Below are positions 1 through 10,589 of a DNA stretch of 64,000 nucleotides, piece after piece; the stretch's first letter is position 1; the number at the start of each line of letters is the position of its first letter. The notes below the pieces were generated by a model that saw only the letters and a list, made by a program, of their open reading frames with translations, had not been told where the DNA came from and searched no databases. Origin of the DNA: Hawksworthiomyces lignivorus (Eukaryota; Ascomycota; Sordariomycetes; Ophiostomatales; Ophiostomataceae); the NCBI GenBank assembly GCA_002917075.1, contig NTMA01000001.1:1178001-1242000 (forward strand). The letters are read 5' to 3'. Made by a program: the position numbers and the translations under genes.

Positions 1-121
1 AGATTGTCGCAGAAGCAAGCAGCTCGGTTACAGCAGCGAGATGCTGGCCAGTCTCCTGAATCTGCGCGGCGCTGCCTACGTTTCCCAGATGTCCAGCTGG
101 TGGATCCTGCAGCGCACCCAT
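1..121 (-). CDS. Possible 5' end of a gene running off the left edge
   Basis: On the minus strand an ATG at 121 opens a frame that stays open to the window edge, about 40 codons. It is rich in Ala, Gln and Leu (it begins MGALQDPPAGHLGNVGSAAQ), and the GC-rich composition looks coding compared with the AT-rich sequence that follows. No domain can be recognised in so short a piece. The plus strand is also open here up to about 173, so the strand choice is an inference. The first lines of this window may instead be the 3' end of a plus-strand gene. Confidence 0.3.
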   Translation of the reverse strand, partial: MGALQDPPAGHLGNVGSAAQIQETGQHLAAVTELLASATI

Positions 122-669
122 TCGGACAGAGGGGGTTTTAAATTGAAGATATGGTGCTTAGTGGCAAGGAGATAAATCAGGAAAGGGAAATCTGGGGAAA
201 TCTGTCAGAAAAACAGGGATCCGTGACAGCGCAACGTCTCTTCCTTTCAAAGCGTCTTAATTTGGCAAACGCAGCCTTGTCGATCCATGTGGCTCAGTGG
301 CCAGGATATATTCATAGATTAGAGACCAACGGGATTTTGTGTGCGTGAGTATGTGTGTGTACCCGACAAAAAGCATGGAATAAAAACAACTGACCCATTT
401 TTAAGCAGAGCCAACGCCAGACAGCGGGAAGCCTGCAGTATATGCAGTATCTGCAATATATGCAGGTCAGTCTCGTGATGTCATCTGTAGGGCGCAAATT
501 GGGGTAAAAATAGTGGTTACCGTCGGTTTTTGCTATCTCTTCTCTTCTAGCTATCCACTAGCTTTACAAGCCAGCATTCTTAGTTTACGGGGGAAGTTCA
601 AGACCCTGATATCGTAACAGCAAGCAATACGACTCTCAAAAATAGCATATTCTTTAGCCTGCTACAAAC
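122..669. other. Intergenic region with a small inverted repeat
   Basis: No supported gene. The only structure is an imperfect hairpin: CCTGCAGTATATGCAG at 432-447 and CTGCAATATATGCAGG at 451-466, with a 3-nt spacer. The TGCA/TATA units also read as a short direct repeat. The rest is AT-rich flank. Confidence 0.6.
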
Positions 670-1603
670 TCAAATACCCACTGTCTCCGCGTCTACAAAA
701 GCCGTATCCGCATCGCCATAAGTCCGCGCAAGGCGGAATGGCAGCACTTCAATCCCATGGACCAGGCTCTCCATGTTTCGTGTCGTATCCGATTTAGCCT
801 CGCTTCCCAGTAGCGCCGTCGTTGAACGTGATAGACTGCCTTTGTCGAAACTGTGTGTGTTGTCGAACTCATGAAGAGTCAGCCAAGTTGGCTGTCTGGA
901 TTTCGGTGCCGCCGGCTGTGAATTGTTCTGTTGTGTTTTCCGGCGAATTTCGTTCTGCATGACAACCTCAAAGCGCGTAGATCTCATCCATCCAGAGAGT
1001 TGCGCTACTTCTTGCATATACGTATTGCGGTACCAGTCGTGGAACCCATCAACGCCAATTGTGTCTGTGCCGTCCGCAGCAGCGACTGGCAGCTCGATGA
1101 TCTCCGACATCAGGAGAACGCCATGGCCTGTGACTGGCGGGTTAGACTATGATTCAGAATAAGTGACCATATGAATGCAACGCCAGACCATCTTTTCCAT
1201 CCTTCTTCTTCCAGGTCTCTGTGTGGTGCCCAAACCGAGCGAAGAAAGATGTAAAGCGTCCAATGGGTCCACCACCAGGAAGCGACGGATGGTGAACAGG
1301 AACCGAACGATAATCTGGGCTGGTCATGAGCTCCAAGTCGGGAACCTTATAAAAAACCAAAAAAGGCATTGCCCACGACGCATCGGAACACTCATAGCGC
1401 CACGCCGCTGGTAAGGGAAGATCCGCTTTGGCGTGTATGAAATCGGGGATGTGGATCTCTTCATACCACCGGACGAAGTCATCGTAGGAGAGTGTGGTGC
1501 TAGTATCGGGGCTGGCCGGATCATGATCATTGTCAACACCGGAATTGACCCAGAAAATTCCCGGTCCCGACAGCTGGGGTTGAACTTCGTCTTGTGGTGC
1601 CAT
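670..1603 (-). CDS. EthD-like dimeric alpha/beta-barrel protein
   Basis: Two exons, 1603-1168 and 1127-670, encode about 297 aa. The 40-nt intron (donor GTCACT, branch CTAAC, acceptor CACAG) joins ...LHSY to GHGVLLMSEII in frame. The protein has two ferredoxin-like halves. The first contains FVRWYEEIHIPDF (about residues 40-55), the second GFHDWYRNTYMQEVAQL followed by WLTLHEFD. The W-Y-x-x-H-x-P type motif is typical of EthD/DABB proteins, which act as small oxidoreductase- or decarboxylase-like barrels on aromatic or polyketide compounds. The exact reaction cannot be read from the sequence. The donor is non-standard (GTCACT rather than GTAAGT or GTATGT), so the splice call is less certain than the family call. 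No signal peptide is visible, so it is probably cytosolic. Confidence 0.7.
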
Positions 1604-2166
1604 AGTCAGCGGTTGGGCCTACGAAACTGTACTGCTTGAAACCATTCAGTTTTGCAAGGCTACATCAACGGGGATGTGAGGACTTATAGATCAATTTTCT
1701 ACATATTCATCCCGGGAGAATAGCCGCTTGATACTGCCAAAAACCGTGTCAATTTGATTCCCTTCGCGCGGACACAGAGCGTATGAATACCAATTCCCTG
1801 CACGTTCTCTTATGATATTGTCGGCACCTTTTTACACCCATGAAAAAAGAGCAAACCACTTTCCGCACGAAATTTCTGGGGGGAATTAGGATGCCTTCAG
1901 ATGGCAAGCAATTTAGAATGTATAAAATAGTAAGGCCTCTCGCCACATTCATGGCAAAAGAGTGGATTGAATTCAGTGTGAACTAAATCAACAAAATAAC
2001 AAAGTATCAATCTGAAAAAGAAAGAGAAGGCAATAATAAGGAAAACTAAACTGAAAACGTAACTGAATATTAAGCTCGATAACGACAGAATGCGACATTG
2101 AGTTCAGATTTGGTCACAACAGATATAAATAGAATAGAAAATCCGGAAACAAACTGAAGTGTTTAG
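1604..2166. other. Intergenic region between two minus-strand genes
   Basis: This holds the promoter of the EthD-like gene (near 1604) and the 3' flank of SPE2. The sequence near 1970-2150 is A-rich, as expected of a fungal 3' UTR. I see no gene, repeat or RNA. Confidence 0.6.
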
Positions 2167-3897
2167 TTAGATCTCTCCAACTCTGGCCTCCCCGTTGCCA
2201 ACCCAGCCCTCTCGCTCGTAGTAGCGGAATACGAGGTCGTAGTCCTCGAAGTCATGCACAATGCGATCAATCCGGCGGTAACCCGGAATGCGTTCGAGGC
2301 GCGGCTTGGCGTTGGAAATGGCGCCAGCGCGGCCGCTATCGTCGGCCAGGAAGTACTGGTCTCTGGCTCCCTTCGCCTCGAAGAGGGTCACACTGAATCG
2401 CCCAGGCCGGAAAATATCCACGACATGCTTGACGATGTCCGCAGTCTGCCTGCCCTTCTGGCCGCCCGGCACGTTCGTCTCAAAAGAGGCAAACGAGCAG
2501 TTCGGCTCGGGCGTGACGTGCACGGTGAAATAGTGGGTGCCCTTGACCGAAGTTTGGGCGTTGTCCACGACTCCACCGACCGCAGGGGCAGTGGTGGTGG
2601 CGTCGACGGTAGGGCCGGGAGCTGGAATGACACCGTTTGCAGAAAATCCGCAAGGCGAGAACATGTAGGCGTCGATGCGCGCATCCGGGTACACGGACTT
2701 GGGGTACACATCCGATAGGCCGCAGCTATCGGAGACGACGGTGCCCAAGGCGTGCCCTTCGGTGGTCAGCGCTTCAAGATCAACTTCAGTAACATGGTCG
2801 CTGACAGGCGTCAGCGAACCGCCGGAGCTAGGCGCAATGTCGTCGACATCGAACAGCTCCTCCGAGCCCAGCATGCTGTAAGAGCTGTCTGACAGCCGGC
2901 TAAGGCTCTCTTGCGTAATACGATGAGAAGCACCCCCGGCGCCAGCAAGAACGCCTTCGCGCGCGGCCGCGCTCGCGTGCGACAAATAGAACTGCTTCGC
3001 ATTCTCCGGGTCCAGGTCCGTCATCAAGATCTCCAAAGTTTCGTCGTTCGCGTCGACAAAGTTCTTGGGGACGGGAGCCGAGAGGATGCCCGTCGGGATC
3101 TTCGACGTGATACGCATCGGGCTGTTGCTGCTGCCGCTAGTGCTGGCAGTGCTCCTGCTGTCGTCATCGGGCGTCTGAGGCGGGGTAGGATTGAAATTGG
3201 GCGACGTGATGTAGAGATACCAATGGTCACCGTTCATTTTTCCCACCATGTAGGCGCTGCCACCCTCAAACATATCATCGAGGTATCTGACTTCTTGCTT
3301 CCAGCTCCGGTGGGGACCCTGCTGCCGATCGGGGAACAGGAAGTTCTTGCGGCTGTAAAACACCCGGTACGGGGTGGCCGCAGCGCGAATATCGTCCAGG
3401 GACACGGCATTGTGGAACGGAAAACCTGCCACGGTGGCCGCAATTCGGAGCATGCGGTGCAAGCCCAAAAGCAGAGTCGTGGTGCCGCATGTCTTGAGGA
3501 TGATCTTGTGCGCGAACACAAACATGCTGGACTCCGAGAGCAGGTAGGCGTCGACGGTCTCGGAGTGAATGACGGACAGAATCTTGCAGTTCACAAGGTC
3601 CAGCATGTCCACCCAAACATCCGACGGCACACACTTCAGGCCATTTTCTTTCACGGTCGATGCCAAGGCCTTTGGGCTCGGGGCAAACCAAACCTCAAGC
3701 AGCTTCTCTGGGCCTGAAACAAATGGGAGGAACGATTAGCCAGGGACCAGACAGACCACGGCATAAGAACAGCCGGCCCTACCTTCGAATGCATTGGTTG
3801 AGTCTAGATCGGCGGCCACATCGTGATTGATGGTTAAATGCGGTGTTCCGAGCGAAGGCGAAAATGTGCAGCCATTGGGAATCTCAAGAGTGACCAT
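2167..3897 (-). CDS. SPE2: S-adenosylmethionine decarboxylase proenzyme
   Basis: Makes decarboxylated AdoMet, the aminopropyl donor for spermidine synthesis, in the cytosol. Exon 1 is 3897-3783 and exon 2 is 3713-2167. The intron (GTAGGG...TTTCAG) restores FEGPEKLLEVWF, the conserved N-terminal motif, and the product is about 553 aa. The pyruvoyl-forming cleavage site is LLSESSMFVF, between Glu99 and Ser100. Other family signatures are the glycine-rich YMVGKMNGDHWYLY segment and, toward the C terminus, HYFTVHVTPEPNCSFASFE. Between the two halves lies a long low-complexity Ser/Thr/Pro and acidic insertion (about residues 210-370), which explains the length compared with about 330-400 aa for plant and animal enzymes. 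A 1.8-kb gene-free region lies upstream, which would fit a long regulated leader, but I cannot demonstrate one. Confidence 0.96.
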
Positions 3898-5672
3898 CTC
3901 CAATCCAAAAAGAGCCGGGGTTTAAGGCCGCGGGATTTGGTTGAAACCCTTTGGTATGTCAAAAAAACAAGAAAACGGGGGAATTGACCGGCGAAGACGG
4001 CTTCCGCGGAGCGCTAGCTGCCTCCCAAACGAACCTTGCGGCGTCCGTTTGAGAGAGTAGGCCCACAGGACGGTGGAGAAGGGTCGGATGCTGGCTTAGC
4101 CAGCAACAGATATGATCGGGATTTGGTATCAAAACGTCTCTTTTTTTAAAGGGACGTTATGGTGGGCGGGCGGGGAGGGGGAGGAGAAAGACCTGCGAGG
4201 AAGGAATGTTGGGCTGTTTGCAGAGACCAGAAACCCGAAAGGGAAAACCGATACTCAGTCCAGGTGAGTACCAGATCCAACGATCGAGGTATGGTCTGTA
4301 GGGGGGAGGTATGGAAAAAGTTGGTGGTTGCTGGGGAAGCAAATGTGAACACTTCTGGATTGGAATATAACGGTTACTAGTAAAGGGGTGCTATCGTGGC
4401 CTTTGAAGAATTGAGAGTTAGCAAAAATAAAGCCAGGCAGGTGGCGGTAGAGGATGGAAGCAGAGGGCAAGAGTCATATACTTTGCCGGCTTGCAGAAGA
4501 AACGCAGGAGATCCGTCGAGCTCATGGATCACTGCGACAGGTGCAGAGTGGTGTTCTATTCAGGTCTGGCCAGGCGTCGAACTGCGATCGCCAGAACCAG
4601 GAAATGTGATGATGTTATCTTCCGGTAGCGGCTGGCATCAAATTGAGCCTGAAGCAGAGATATTCATAAAAGGAGAGTGCGTTTCAATGGCAGTTTCAAA
4701 GCAGAGCGATGAAGACGAAAGCTGCCAAAGTTTTGTTAGGGAAGAGTGCGGTGGTGGAATGTCGCGTGCTTGCAGCTGGAGAACGATGATGACGATGACG
4801 AAAGACGAAACAGAAAGACGACGCGTTTCTATTTTCCTTTTTGCCTTCGCTCTCGTTCTGTCACGCGGATTGTTTTGCCACGCACAGTTGGTGTTTTCAG
4901 TAGGACTTCTGGAAGAAGAGTGAGAGATGGAGAGAGATGTTTGAATGAGAAATGAGAAGACGGTGAGGGAACTTAAAGAAAAGCGAGGATGATTGAAAAA
5001 TAAAATAAAATAAAAATTTGACGGTTTGGCTTTTGGTGAATATGATCCACCTCCGAAGTCTGGCCTGTGGACCTTGGCAAAAGTTTGTTTGTGCGCGAGA
5101 TTTCCCTCTTGGCAAAGTCAGAGCTAATTTTCGCAACCTGGAAAAGAAACTTTTTTTCTGTTACGTCGTACTGCGCCATCAAGGGCACACAAAAGGTGGG
5201 GTTCAGTAAAGTACTTGGCTTGCGGGTAAGACAGGCTCGACAATTGGACCCCACACTCTGCTTTTCCTTCTTTTTCCATTACCACAGGCACAAGTCCCAC
5301 TTAATATTATCTGCGTGTCTAAGAGTTCCCGATGACAAGCGAAAACGCAGATGCGCAGGCAGCAAATGAGAGGCGAAGCAGAGCTGCTCAGCAGCAGCTC
5401 AGGTTCTTCTGCGGTGAAGAGCATTTGCCCTGCCATGTTCGACGACCTGCATATTTACGTTATGCTTGCACCTAATATCATCGCCGAGAAACTAGGGGAG
5501 ACGAGCTGTACTCCATGGACGAGTCATGTTTCCCCTGCTAGTTGCGTTTGCTTTTGCATGTCCATCCCCTGACTCTTCTTTGCTCCCCTCCTTTTTTGTC
5601 TCATTCATTTATATTTATATGTTTATATGTTTATTTTATTTTATTTTTTTTAGCGTTTGCCGCCTTCTATTG
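3898..5672. other. Long gene-free region upstream of SPE2
   Basis: This is 1.8 kb between the SPE2 start and the CFD1 stop. It contains a 175-codon open frame at 4396-4923 with no recognisable domain and biased, repetitive composition, which I do not call as a gene. Pyrimidine- and AT-rich tracts lie at 5580-5655. Most of it is probably SPE2 promoter and 5' UTR plus the CFD1 3' flank. Confidence 0.55.
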
Positions 5673-6748
5673 CTATCGCACGGCCGGACTGACGGCCTCC
5701 TTTATTACTTCTGTAGTAATCTTTCGGAAGATAGGTTCTAGTGAGCAGAGCCGGTACTTTTGTACAAGTGAACTGTGCCCTGTTTTCTCAATAAAACCGC
5801 TGTCCATGATCTCTGAGGCGCTGCCGTTCTGGTTATTTCCCCCAGCCTCCCCATTCGTCGTGCCTGTTCCCCCTATTTGTGGCAGAAAGCTCTCGCCCAG
5901 TACCTGCGTCCCAGCTGGATAGACTGGTGTTCGGCCCGACTCGATGAGGACTACAAACTGCGGATCTAGTGGTACATTGCCCAAGAAAGGCACCTGAAAA
6001 TCTGCGGCCATCGCCTTCCCGCCGCCGCTCATGAACACGTCGGTGCACTCAGAGCAGTTCGGGCAGACGAAGCCGCTCATGTTCTCAACCACGCCCACGA
6101 CACGAATACTAGTCTTGGCACAAAAGTTGAGCTCCTTGCGCACATCTGCCGTGGCCACCGCCTGAGGAGTGGTCACAACAACTGCGCCTGTCATCTGCTC
6201 CGGTGTAGTATTCTGTAGAAGGGTCTCTGCGAGAGAGATGTGCTCGTCACTGGTGCCTGGTGGCGTGTCGATGAGCAGGAAGTCGGTCTCGCCCCAGAAC
6301 ACGTCCGTCAGGAACTGTCGGACCATGGCCGTCTTCTTCGGCCCCCGCCATACAACCGCATCGCCGCGCTTTGGCAAGAGGAAGCCGAGGCTGATAACGC
6401 GCAAAGAACCGATGTTCTGGGACGGGTCGGCTTCGTGGACGGTCACAGGAAGCCACCCTCCTGGTGCTTGTGTAACTTTTGCATTCTCGATCGCAAACAT
6501 GCGCGGGATGGAAGGGCCTGTCAAGTCGACGTCGAGAACGCCTACAGAATGGCCGGCAAGCGACAGCGACAGAGCCAACTGAGTCGTCACGGACGACTTG
6601 CCGACGCCGCCTTTACCAGAGAGCACCTGTGTAGGGCAAAGATCAATAGAAGTCAGTACTTACCCACTGTTGTATTTTGATGCCAACGTCTTTGAGAGGT
6701 TAAGGGAAGACGAACCAGAACTATGTGTTTGACCTTAGCGAGCGACAT
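5673..6748 (-). CDS. CFD1: Cytosolic Fe-S cluster assembly factor CFD1 (NUBP2 type)
   Basis: A P-loop ATPase of the Mrp/NBP35 family that forms the cytosolic Fe-S scaffold with NBP35. Exon 1 (6748-6716) encodes [11 protein letters not shown], and exon 2 (6626-5673) begins exactly at [12 protein letters not shown]. The intron is GTTCGT...ACACAG. The product is about 328 aa. Visible motifs are the deviant Walker [10 protein letters not shown] (about residues 14-22), switch [13 protein letters not shown], Walker [15 protein letters not shown] and the cluster-binding CPNCSEC motif (CxxC) near residue 210. The C terminus [14 protein letters not shown] matches the family end. It lacks the N-terminal four-Cys extension of NBP35, which separates it from that paralogue. 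It shares a 0.7-kb promoter region with the divergent gene at 7441. Confidence 0.95.
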
Positions 6749-7440
6749 GACGTTTGCGTATAGAATGCTCTTTCAGCACAGAGACAAATTCCTGGGTGGC
6801 ATGCGACAGAGCCATAATAGCGGAGTACAAAAGCAGGTGTCTTATAAATCTTAAAAATTTTAGATTTAATGTACTAGCCTTGCGTCATAGTCACAGGGGT
6901 TTACGACTGTGTGAGCTCTGTAAAACAAAAAAGCTAGTGAGAAATTAGTCATGCCCCCCCTCCCGGACAGGACGTAAAAAATTAGGCAACCCGCATTGTA
7001 GCTTTATGCCAATAAGCGTTTCTGCAGCGGTTTCTTCGCATGCTGCTTGCTATTGGCCCCTGGCGCGTTGAAGACGCCCATGCGCACGTCGTCACCAAGC
7101 GTCAAGTCACAAACAAACCCCCTTTCGCCATACGGAGGCGAACAACACTTGACTAGCAAAGTCTCAGAGGTCTAATTACAATTGACACGAAATCCATTTC
7201 CATCCACGGCTGCATACTGCAAACCAGACGACTGTACACACTGAACTAGGTCTCGTTGAAAAAGCTTCGCGACATCCGAGACTACCGGTACCAGCGTCTC
7301 CCTCGGTATCTCTTTCTCTGGGATCACATCAGCGTCGAATTCAAGCCTCGAAATCTACGATACGGCAGATGCCAACACTCACTTTCGTTTTCTAGCTATT
7401 TTTGGCTTTCTTGCTTTAAATATGCTCTCTGCCGCCCGCA
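6749..7440. promoter_or_regulatory. Divergent promoter region between CFD1 and the 7441 gene
   Basis: About 690 bp separate two genes transcribed away from each other. It contains a C-tract near 6955 and no open frame of note. No specific factor site is convincing. Confidence 0.5.
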
Positions 7441-9777
7441 ATGGACGATCCATGGGGCTCTCCGTGGGCATCAACCGACCATAACAATCTCTCTTTCCAG
7501 TCGTCGCCGGATCCCTCTTCGCACAACGATCCAAAGCCACCCCCGCCTGCTGTTCTAACAAGCAACCACAGCAACCAGCCCTCCTTTTCTTTTCCATCGA
7601 TTGCGGATCCTTCTCCCTGGGCCGACGACAACGACGACTCCTTCGACGACAATGCATTTGGCGATTGGGCGACGGCTGCTCCGTCCGTCAGTACCGCGAG
7701 ATCGTTCGCTGCGTGGAACGCATCATGGCCAGGCAGCCAGCAAGAGGGCTTTGATACAGACCAGCGGCTGTCGCCATTGCCAAGGGTAAAGACAACGCCT
7801 TCGCCATTCTCTGGTAGCCAAGCAAGCCCCATTACACTACCAAGCTCGGCCGCCGCGCGATCGCCAGCTGTCTCTCCAGGCACGCATGTCCTGGTCGGTG
7901 TAGGGTCTATTGACTTACCACGGCTTTCAACCGAATCTCGCCATTCACACATGAGTATTGCTGGAAGCGATCCAGATAGAACAACCAATGGATCCCCTAG
8001 CCATAAAAGCGACAATCAAATCCCACCATTGGACCTAGGGGACTCTTCGCGATCCCCGGAAGTCGATAAAGACGCAAAACGAGAGGTGGCCTTGTCTCGG
8101 GAAGTCTCCCGTCCTTCTTCTCCCGGCTCGGACGGCAGCCATACCAACAATGACAACGAACCCGCCCAAGACTCGCCGACCACATCCGTCGACGACGACG
8201 CACAAGCGAACGACAATCAGCTTCGGCCGCAAATCGGACTGCAACGGAAGGCTTCATCAAAAGTACAAGAACTCGTGGACATGTATGATGGCCTCTCCTC
8301 GAAGACACCCCGACAAAGATCCCGGTCGTCGTCTTTCTGCGAGGCCGAAGAAGTGGACAAGATGAAAGGAAGCGAAGAACCGAGCATCAAGAAGCAGTCC
8401 GAGATGCCGTCAGCTAGAGCAAAGGTGGATGGTGCAAGACCAGAGACCCCAATATCATCGCCTGAAATCACTCCTCAGGCCTCTCAAAAGCATCCGACAG
8501 ACTTATCGCCTCCACAAACACCTCATGCGGAACCTGTTATTGAACGGCCGGGTGCGGTTTCATCCTTGCCTTCTCCATCAGCGTCAACCACCACATCTCC
8601 TCTCCGATCCCCAACCGCGGACAAGCAGCAGCAAGCCATCGTTACCGTAGCCTCTCTCTTAGGGAGGGTGAAGCCCACGGCGCAGTATGTTCCAGATCAA
8701 AGCAAAATCGACAAGCTGTTCGATATCGATACACAAAAGCAGCCCAAAGCAAGCCGTGACGATGATCCTCCACTGGATGCGTATATCCCTGATCATATTC
8801 TGTATGACAGCTTCACATCCATCTCTGAGCGGAAAACTTGGTACCGGATTGCCCGCCCAGGCAGCTACCGCAAGCACAATTCGGGAGACGATGACGAGAA
8901 TTACCGCCCAATTACATGGGCCACATCCACAGCAGTACGAGGTGACACAGTCAAGATTGTGAGACGTTGGATGGAGGAAGACGCATTTCTGGGCCGGCCG
9001 ACACTTGGTGGCAGCAGCGGCGGCAGCGGCGGATTTGGGGGCGGTGGCATTCGTACCAACATGTTCGGGTGGGATTCAGGGGCCGAACCGGTGGCCCTCG
9101 ACGAGGTGTACAAGAAGAAGCCAGAGTCGCATGGGAGCAGCTCAGCAAGAGCTCCGCATCATCAAACGCATAAGCATGCGCAATCAACTACTGCTGCTGT
9201 ATCGTCTCTGGAAACACCACCATTCAGCGGAATTCAATTTAGAGAGTTCTCGTCTTCCACAGAGATTGACAATACGCCAAAGACCGACACGGTGGCTGCG
9301 GCAGAAGAGGGCGCTGGATTTCCAAAACCGTTTGAACGGCCTCCAATCAATAATGCTTCGCTGCCGGGTCACAGCCATTCACATTCCATGCCGCAAAGCT
9401 TTGCGGGTTTTGAAACCACTCCGGTACAAGGCATCACTAGGGAGCATGACGAGAAGACTAGCACAAGCACAAACGAAGAAGACGCGACAGCAACAGACGA
9501 CGAGTGGGGCGAGATGGTCTCCTCTCCAACAACGGGTCAATTTGTTGGTGCACTTGGCAGCGTGTCATCCAACGTCCTAGATCCCATACACCAAGCAAGC
9601 AAAGACACGGAAAATGATACCTCTATACCATTACCGACAGCAGCACCCAAACTACCTCTATCCGTTTCGGGTACCATTGGTGATAGTCCGGGCGAGGCGC
9701 CTAGCGTGACAGACTTTGAGCCCACTGTCCAAAATATTCTTCGAGGCCTACCAGATTTATCATATATGGCAAAATAG
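7441..9777 (+). CDS. Uncharacterised fungal protein with repeated DPW/GDW-type motifs
   Basis: An uninterrupted 778-codon gene. Most of the protein is low-complexity Ser/Pro/Asp and probably disordered. The N terminus has repeated acidic-Trp motifs: MDDPWGSPWAS, ADPSPWADD, FGDWATA, and a related TDDEWGEMVSS near residue 690. One block around residues 445-520 (YIPDHILYDSF, SERKTWYRIARPGSYRKHN, RPITWATSTAVRGDTV, IVRRWMEEDAFLGR) looks folded and conserved-like. A Gly-rich stretch follows it. I recognise no catalytic domain. Short DPW/DPF-like motifs are often adaptor-binding peptides, so a trafficking or scaffold role is possible, but this is only inference. The start is the first ATG of the open frame and gives the DDPWG N terminus. 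Confidence 0.8.
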   Translation: MDDPWGSPWASTDHNNLSFQSSPDPSSHNDPKPPPPAVLTSNHSNQPSFSFPSIADPSPWADDNDDSFDDNAFGDWATAAPSVSTARSFAAWNASWPGSQQEGFDTDQRLSPLPRVKTTPSPFSGSQASPITLPSSAAARSPAVSPGTHVLVGVGSIDLPRLSTESRHSHMSIAGSDPDRTTNGSPSHKSDNQIPPLDLGDSSRSPEVDKDAKREVALSREVSRPSSPGSDGSHTNNDNEPAQDSPTTSVDDDAQANDNQLRPQIGLQRKASSKVQELVDMYDGLSSKTPRQRSRSSSFCEAEEVDKMKGSEEPSIKKQSEMPSARAKVDGARPETPISSPEITPQASQKHPTDLSPPQTPHAEPVIERPGAVSSLPSPSASTTTSPLRSPTADKQQQAIVTVASLLGRVKPTAQYVPDQSKIDKLFDIDTQKQPKASRDDDPPLDAYIPDHILYDSFTSISERKTWYRIARPGSYRKHNSGDDDENYRPITWATSTAVRGDTVKIVRRWMEEDAFLGRPTLGGSSGGSGGFGGGGIRTNMFGWDSGAEPVALDEVYKKKPESHGSSSARAPHHQTHKHAQSTTAAVSSLETPPFSGIQFREFSSSTEIDNTPKTDTVAAAEEGAGFPKPFERPPINNASLPGHSHSHSMPQSFAGFETTPVQGITREHDEKTSTSTNEEDATATDDEWGEMVSSPTTGQFVGALGSVSSNVLDPIHQASKDTENDTSIPLPTAAPKLPLSVSGTIGDSPGEAPSVTDFEPTVQNILRGLPDLSYMAK

Positions 9778-10589
9778 CGGCACACATTGAAGATACATTC
9801 AAGTTGGCTCTGAAACTCAACGACTACATGCATACACAGCTCGTCAAGTTTTGCTAAATGGAGCTATGTCTCATATTACAGTGTACCGCCATTTTGGCTA
9901 CATTTGCTAAGGGGGCTCATTTTTCCTTCCTATTTTTTTTTCCTCTTATATTCTCCATGATTAAAGAAAGCATGGCTATTTTCGGACTAATGGCATTAGG
10001 AGGCGTTTTCTGTTCGGTTTGGAGCAAACGTGCGACACTTTGGGCACTTGATTTTACATTTTCCTGCTGATGGCTATCATATTGAAAGCAGTTCCAAATA
10101 AATAGTTCCCTGTGTAAGATACAATGTATATTTATACATAAGAATAGTTATAAAGATATATCGTTGTCAACAAGGCGAAGTGTACAGAAAAAACATATAT
10201 TTTTATTATTATTATTTATTAGTAGTATTATTATTTTTCCTACACATTAGCTGCTTCTTTTAGTGGCCGACATTCAGACAGTTAGTGTCCTGTGACAGTG
10301 GATGCCTTCGATGGGCTGGTCAGCGGACCTGGATCAAGCACGCGGCTGGGAGCCCTGCTAAAGTGGCCCCATATTAATATGGCATTACGTATTTAAGGGT
10401 GCTGGACCGCTTCGCTGCTACTGGTCGGAAATCTACGGATGCCTTTTCATGACTTTCATCCCAGTCGAACCGCCCGACTTCCGCAGACTTTGCTGAAACA
10501 AAGAGTTTAATCTTCTCTCAGTAACAAGAAAAGAGCGCATTCGATAAACGGAACTTTTTAGCAGAAACGGGACGTCTTGATTTGGTCGC
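9778..10589. other. Intergenic region with AT-rich tract
   Basis: Flank between two plus-strand genes. 10190-10245 is a nearly pure A/T tract with TTATTA repeats. No gene or RNA is recognised. Confidence 0.6.

Noticed and set aside
2911..3717. 268-codon plus-strand frame opposite SPE2
   Set aside because: A shadow of the SPE2 coding strand, Arg/Val/His-rich as antisense frames of GC-rich genes are.
4396..4923. 175-codon open frame upstream of SPE2
   Set aside because: Low-complexity, no domain, no signal, no splice partners, and it ends in AT-rich sequence. Most likely promoter or leader sequence of SPE2.
9005..9580. 191-codon frame overlapping the 7441 gene in another frame
   Set aside because: Overlaps the better 778-codon gene and shows Arg/Leu/Gln bias without a domain.
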